Source of the DNA: CAZFDT01 sp964518335
Lineage (GTDB): Bacteria > Planctomycetota > Phycisphaerae > Phycisphaerales > Phycisphaeraceae
Length of the DNA stretch: 42,264 nt
Reading direction: 5' to 3'
Assembly: GCA_964518335.1 (NCBI GenBank)
Contig: CAZFDT010000044.1
Span: forward strand, 1-42,264
Below, piece after piece: positions 39,094-42,264 of the stretch (positions are counted from its first letter, which is position 1; each line of letters opens with the position of its first letter). The position numbers were made by a program, and so were the translations under genes. Below the pieces are notes generated by a model. The model worked only from the letters and a program-made list of their open reading frames with translations. It did no database searches and was not told the origin of the DNA.

Positions 39094-40113
39094 TCAGAAC
39101 CCCCACACCAGCGAGGCGAAGTACTTGAGGTCGTTGTGCTTTTCGCCCGACTCGACCTCGGACTCGTACTCGTTCTCGATGCCCAGCTTCAGCGACAGGC
39201 CGGCGTTGCGGTCGATCTCCAGGATGTAGGCCAGGCCGCTGATGTTGCGGAACTCGCCGAAGAACGGATCGAGGGCGGGATAGAACGTGGTGTAGGCCGA
39301 GAAGGTCTGGCCCTTCTTGATGTACCAGTTGTATTCGAGACCCAGCAGGGCTTCGGGGGTGAACTCGTTGATGGCGTCGAACTCGTAGTTGCCGCCGGCG
39401 CCGAGCCGGCCCAGCAGGTCCCACTTGTCGCTCTTGTGGAACTGGTAGCCCACGCCGCCGAACGCGCTGACGCGATTCTCCCACGCCTGGAACTGGTCGT
39501 ATTCGTACTTGGCGGTGGCGAAGTAGAAGTAGTCCTTGCCGGGGATGAGCCAGTCCTTGAGCAGCTCGGCGGTGAACTCGTTGCGGGTGGCGTCGCCCTC
39601 GGTTTCGCTGCGGTAGTAGAGCGCCGAGGCCTTCCAGCGGTCGCGTTCGTCCTCGTAGTCGATGCCGAAGAACGCGCGGAGCGACAGGTCCTGCGTGTTG
39701 CCTTCGCTACCGGTGACACCGAACTCGAGCGTGCGGTTCCACCCCGCGAGGAAGTCGGTGCCGAACAGACCCGGCGACGGGGGCTTGGGTGCGTCCTCAT
39801 CATCGGCGGCGGGGGCCTTGCCCGTGGCGGCTTCCTTGGCGACCACATCGACCGCGGCCTGACCGGTCGCCGCCGCCGGCGGCGCGTCGGCGGCCGGCAC
39901 GTCGGCGTCGGCGAGCACCGCCGACACCTGCGACCGCGGAACCGTCACCGCACCCAGCACCGCGTGCTCGATCACCACCTTCTCCTCGTCCTGAGACAGC
40001 ACCTTCCCGCTGAGCACGTCCCCGTTGGTCAGCGTCATCCGCTCGGCCCGAACCATCGTCGCACCCAGCACCACGCCCAACGCCGCGCACAGCGATAACG
40101 CACTTCTCATCAT
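39094..40113 (-). CDS. DUF481 (YdiY-like) outer-membrane beta-barrel protein
   Basis: A 339-aa protein with a signal peptide (ALSLCAALGVVLGATMVRA), an N-terminal small domain (ERMTLTNGDVLSGKVLSQDEEKVVIEHAVLGAVTVPRSQV) typical of planctomycete and proteobacterial DUF481 proteins, an Ala/Pro/Asp-rich linker, and a C-terminal barrel of about 210 residues with alternating strands (RTLEFGVTGSEGNTQDLSLRAFFGIDYE, KASALYYRSETEGDATRNEF) ending in Phe (YFASLVWGF), the usual outer-membrane sorting residue. It indicates a Gram-negative outer membrane. GAGAGG precedes ATG 40113 by 7 nt. It has its own promoter after pyrG. Confidence 0.9.
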   Translation of the reverse strand: MMRSALSLCAALGVVLGATMVRAERMTLTNGDVLSGKVLSQDEEKVVIEHAVLGAVTVPRSQVSAVLADADVPAADAPPAAATGQAAVDVVAKEAATGKAPAADDEDAPKPPSPGLFGTDFLAGWNRTLEFGVTGSEGNTQDLSLRAFFGIDYEDERDRWKASALYYRSETEGDATRNEFTAELLKDWLIPGKDYFYFATAKYEYDQFQAWENRVSAFGGVGYQFHKSDKWDLLGRLGAGGNYEFDAINEFTPEALLGLEYNWYIKKGQTFSAYTTFYPALDPFFGEFRNISGLAYILEIDRNAGLSLKLGIENEYESEVESGEKHNDLKYFASLVWGF

Positions 40114-40160
40114 GACCAGACCTCTCGGTGAAAAGGGACCATCAATCACGCCAACACCCT

Positions 40161-40212
40161 GATCGCTCCTCCGCGATCGGCGGCATCATAAATTGTGGCA
40201 GGGTCTTCGCAA
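40161..40212 (-). promoter_or_regulatory. Promoter and leader inverted repeat of the DUF481 gene
   Basis: Minus strand: TTGCGA (40212-40207), a 16-bp spacer and TATGAT (40190-40185). Just downstream lies a perfect inverted repeat GATCGC-N6-GCGATC (40161-40178) that could be an operator or a leader hairpin. Transcription would start near 40178, giving a leader of about 65 nt. Confidence 0.5.
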
Positions 40213-40215
40213 GTG

Positions 40216-42126
40216 TCACGCCGTCTGCAGCTTCGGCGCCAGCAGCCAGCGCTTGCTGATCTCCTCGGGCGCGACGCTCGGGTTGGCGTGGCGAATCCCC
40301 GCGGCCACCAGGCCCAGGAACATCGGCTGCGGACGCAGCGGCCGTCCCATCAGCTCGGGATGGAACTGCCCCCCGATGAAATACGGATGCACCGCCTGCG
40401 GCAGCTCCAGCATCTGCATGATCGGATGCACCGGGTGACGACCCGAAAACACCAGCCCGTGCGATTCGAGCATTTCGATGAATCGCGGATCGACTTCGTA
40501 ACGATGCCGGAAGCGCTGGCGAATGGTGAACGGCTGCGTGGCGGCCTCGCGGCTGTGCCCGCGCGGCGCGCGGCCGTCGCTGCGCCAGTCGCGGAACAAA
40601 AACGCCGCCAGCGTGTCGGGCTTGATCAGCACGTCCTGCCCGCCCAGGCGCATCGTCCCCCCCAGGCCCTCAATCCGCTTTTGCTCGGGCAGAATGTCGA
40701 TCACCGGCGAGGCGGTCTTGGGATTGAACTCGGTGCTCGCCGCGTCGGGCAAACCGCACACGTGCCGGGCGAACTCGACCACCGCCATCTGGAACCCCAG
40801 GCAGATGCCCAGGTACGGCACGCCGTGTTGACGGCAGTAGGCCACGCAGGCGATCTTGGATTCCGTGCCCCGCACGCCGAAGCCCCCAGGGACGATCACG
40901 GCATCCATGGTCTCTAAACTTCCGGGGGCGTCCTCCGGGTTGATCTCGGTCGTGTCGATCCAGTGCGCCTGCACCTCGCAGTTGAGCTCGGCGCCGCAGT
41001 GCTCCAGGGCCTTGTCGATCGAGGCATAGGCGTCGCGCAGGGCGGCGTACTTGCCGGTGATGCCCACATGGATGCGGTATTTTCGCGGAGCCGTCAGCTT
41101 GCGCACGAACGTGCGCCACTGCTCGCGGGCCCGGTCCTCGTGCACCACGTTCACCCGGTCGTGAATGTCGAGGATCGTCAGCACCTCGTTGTCCAGTCCG
41201 CCTTCGCGGATGGCGTCGGGAATGAAGTAAATCGAGTCGCGGTCGTGCATCGAAAACACGCGCTTCTGCGGCACGTTGGAAAACATCGCAATCTTCTGCG
41301 TCGCCGTCTGCAGCACCGGATTCTTCGCACGGCAGGCGATGATGTGCGGCTGAACCCCCACCTCCAGCAGCTTGCGCATCCCCAACTGCGCCGCCTTGCT
41401 CTTCTGCTCACCCAGCGCCGGCGGCTCGATGATGTACGTCAGCGCGACAAAGCACATGCTGTTGTCGCCTTCCTCGAACGCCAACTGCCGCAACGCCTCG
41501 ATGTAGAACCAGTTCTCGTAGTCGCCCACCGTGCCCCCCACCTCGATGAACACCACGTCGGCGTTCTGCTTCACCGCCAGGTCGCGCAGACGCCACTTCA
41601 CCTCGCTGGTCACGTGCGGAATCATCTGCACGTCCCGGCCCAGATACCCCCCGTGCCGCTCCTTGTCCAGCACCCCCCGGAAGATCTGGCCGCTGGTCGT
41701 GAAATTGTCCTTCGTCAGGTCCTGGTCGAGCATGCGCTCGTACGTCCCCAGGTCCATGTCCGTCTCCATCCCGTCGTCGAGCACGAACACCTCGCCATGC
41801 CGATACGGGTTGAGCGTGCCCGAGTCGATGTTGAGGTAGCCCTCCATCTTGATCGGGGCGACCTTCAGACCTTTGTCCTTGAGCAGCTTCGCCAGCGACG
41901 AGGAGAAAATGCCCTTGCCCAGCCCGCTCATCACCGTGCCGAACACGGCGACATACTTGTGGTGGCCCTTGCGATAACCCGGCGGAATCGGGTTGAAAAA
42001 CTCGCTTTCGTGCGACTGATGACCGGCCTTGGCGAGCAGACCTTGCATCGCTTCGGCGTCATCGTCCGGCGGCGTGACGTGCGGATTTCTGTCGCTGGAA
42101 GCAGGGGGGGGCGGCGAGTGGGGCAT
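40216..42126 (-). CDS. pyrG: CTP synthase
   Basis: Makes CTP from UTP, ATP and glutamine. The 636-aa product has the synthetase domain (P-loop-like GTVMSGLGKGIFSSSLA, Mg/UTP region DDGMETDMDLGTYERM, EVGGTVGD) and the class I amidotransferase domain (VPGGFGVRG, nucleophile in GICLGFQMAVVEFA, catalytic His and Glu in GGQFHPELMG). It is about 90 residues longer than E. coli PyrG: an N-terminal extension of about 57 residues rich in Pro/Asp/His, and a C-terminal insert near LFRDWRSDGRAPRGHSREAATQ. The usual KLDPYINVDPGT is KMEGYLNIDSGT here, marking a divergent lineage. An internal Met at residue 27 is an alternative start; the upstream gene is outside the window. Confidence 0.95.
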   Translation of the reverse strand: MPHSPPPPASSDRNPHVTPPDDDAEAMQGLLAKAGHQSHESEFFNPIPPGYRKGHHKYVAVFGTVMSGLGKGIFSSSLAKLLKDKGLKVAPIKMEGYLNIDSGTLNPYRHGEVFVLDDGMETDMDLGTYERMLDQDLTKDNFTTSGQIFRGVLDKERHGGYLGRDVQMIPHVTSEVKWRLRDLAVKQNADVVFIEVGGTVGDYENWFYIEALRQLAFEEGDNSMCFVALTYIIEPPALGEQKSKAAQLGMRKLLEVGVQPHIIACRAKNPVLQTATQKIAMFSNVPQKRVFSMHDRDSIYFIPDAIREGGLDNEVLTILDIHDRVNVVHEDRAREQWRTFVRKLTAPRKYRIHVGITGKYAALRDAYASIDKALEHCGAELNCEVQAHWIDTTEINPEDAPGSLETMDAVIVPGGFGVRGTESKIACVAYCRQHGVPYLGICLGFQMAVVEFARHVCGLPDAASTEFNPKTASPVIDILPEQKRIEGLGGTMRLGGQDVLIKPDTLAAFLFRDWRSDGRAPRGHSREAATQPFTIRQRFRHRYEVDPRFIEMLESHGLVFSGRHPVHPIMQMLELPQAVHPYFIGGQFHPELMGRPLRPQPMFLGLVAAGIRHANPSVAPEEISKRWLLAPKLQTA

Positions 42127-42264
42127 GTCCTACCGTACCGCGCTACGCCCCACGCATCAAGCGCCGCCCCAGCCCGCAGCCGGCGGCAAACCTGCCGCCG
42201 AGCGACAGGCCAAATTGCGACCGCATCGCAAATAGGCCGCGGCGCGCGCACAAACCGGCACGAG
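42127..42264. other. Window end upstream of pyrG
   Basis: No gene is recognised in the last 138 bases. They hold the presumed 5' control region of pyrG. TACGGT ends only 5 nt before the ATG at 42126 and might be another start-proximal -10 box. Confidence 0.4.

Overview
This is a GC-rich, gene-dense stretch of a bacterial chromosome. The likely source is a planctomycete of the Phycisphaerae type. That placement is an inference from gene content: a divergent long PyrG, a signal peptidase I carrying an inserted zinc ribbon, an HxG-type PhyH oxygenase, FHA/PP2C and Ser/Thr-kinase signalling, many carbohydrate-active enzymes, a secreted protein with a His-Glu-Trp-Gly-Thr-Phe motif that I associate with planctomycetes, and Gram-negative envelope proteins (DUF481 barrel, lipoproteins, ExbB/ExbD). 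No rRNA, complete transposase or CRISPR array is present. The only RNA gene seen is tRNA-Arg(UCU).

Layout. 64-6014: a secreted GH144-type glycoside hydrolase with a CBM9-like tail, a small unknown gene, an F-ATPase beta gene standing alone behind a long leader, and a divergent GT4 glycosyltransferase. 6144-7253: a small accessory island with a toxin-antitoxin-like pair (DUF4258 plus HTH), a 56-codon integrase-like stub and tRNA-Arg. 7270-11218: AraC regulator with divergent PhyH oxygenase, SGNH hydrolase and CE15-like esterase. 11231-15679: signalling genes (FHA-PP2C phosphatase, Ser/Thr kinase, histidine kinase). 15758-19157: trkA and trkH, separated by a four-helix-bundle gene bracketed by inverted arrays of an 8-bp repeat. 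19296-20590: clpP and a lipoprotein. 20585-29857: a long minus-strand run, exbB-exbD-TPR-vWA-dtd followed by a secreted unknown and a toroid-type enzyme. 30004-31125: bioB. 31132-42126: almost entirely minus strand, pyrG, DUF481 barrel, tyrS, mnmA, HMA lipoprotein, murB, signal peptidase homologue, then four small envelope proteins, a terminator and a secreted jelly-roll protein.

Most notable. (1) The ExbB/ExbD operon encodes a von Willebrand A protein whose N-terminal membrane anchor carries the TonB-type S-x3-H signature, plus a large periplasmic TPR protein. This looks like a proton-motive-force-driven envelope machine in which a vWA domain replaces the TonB C-terminal domain. (2) The signal peptidase I homologue has Ala where the nucleophilic Ser should be. 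(3) The 13-mer GTTGCAGTGGACC occurs four times exactly, in four genes and in different reading frames, within a wider family of TGCAGT-core motifs. (4) At least eight genes have a TANNNT -10 box only 6-8 nt before the start codon, a leaderless-mRNA arrangement. (5) The four-helix-bundle gene looks like a small cassette inserted exactly between trkA and trkH.

All calls come from reading sequence and translations. No database search was run.
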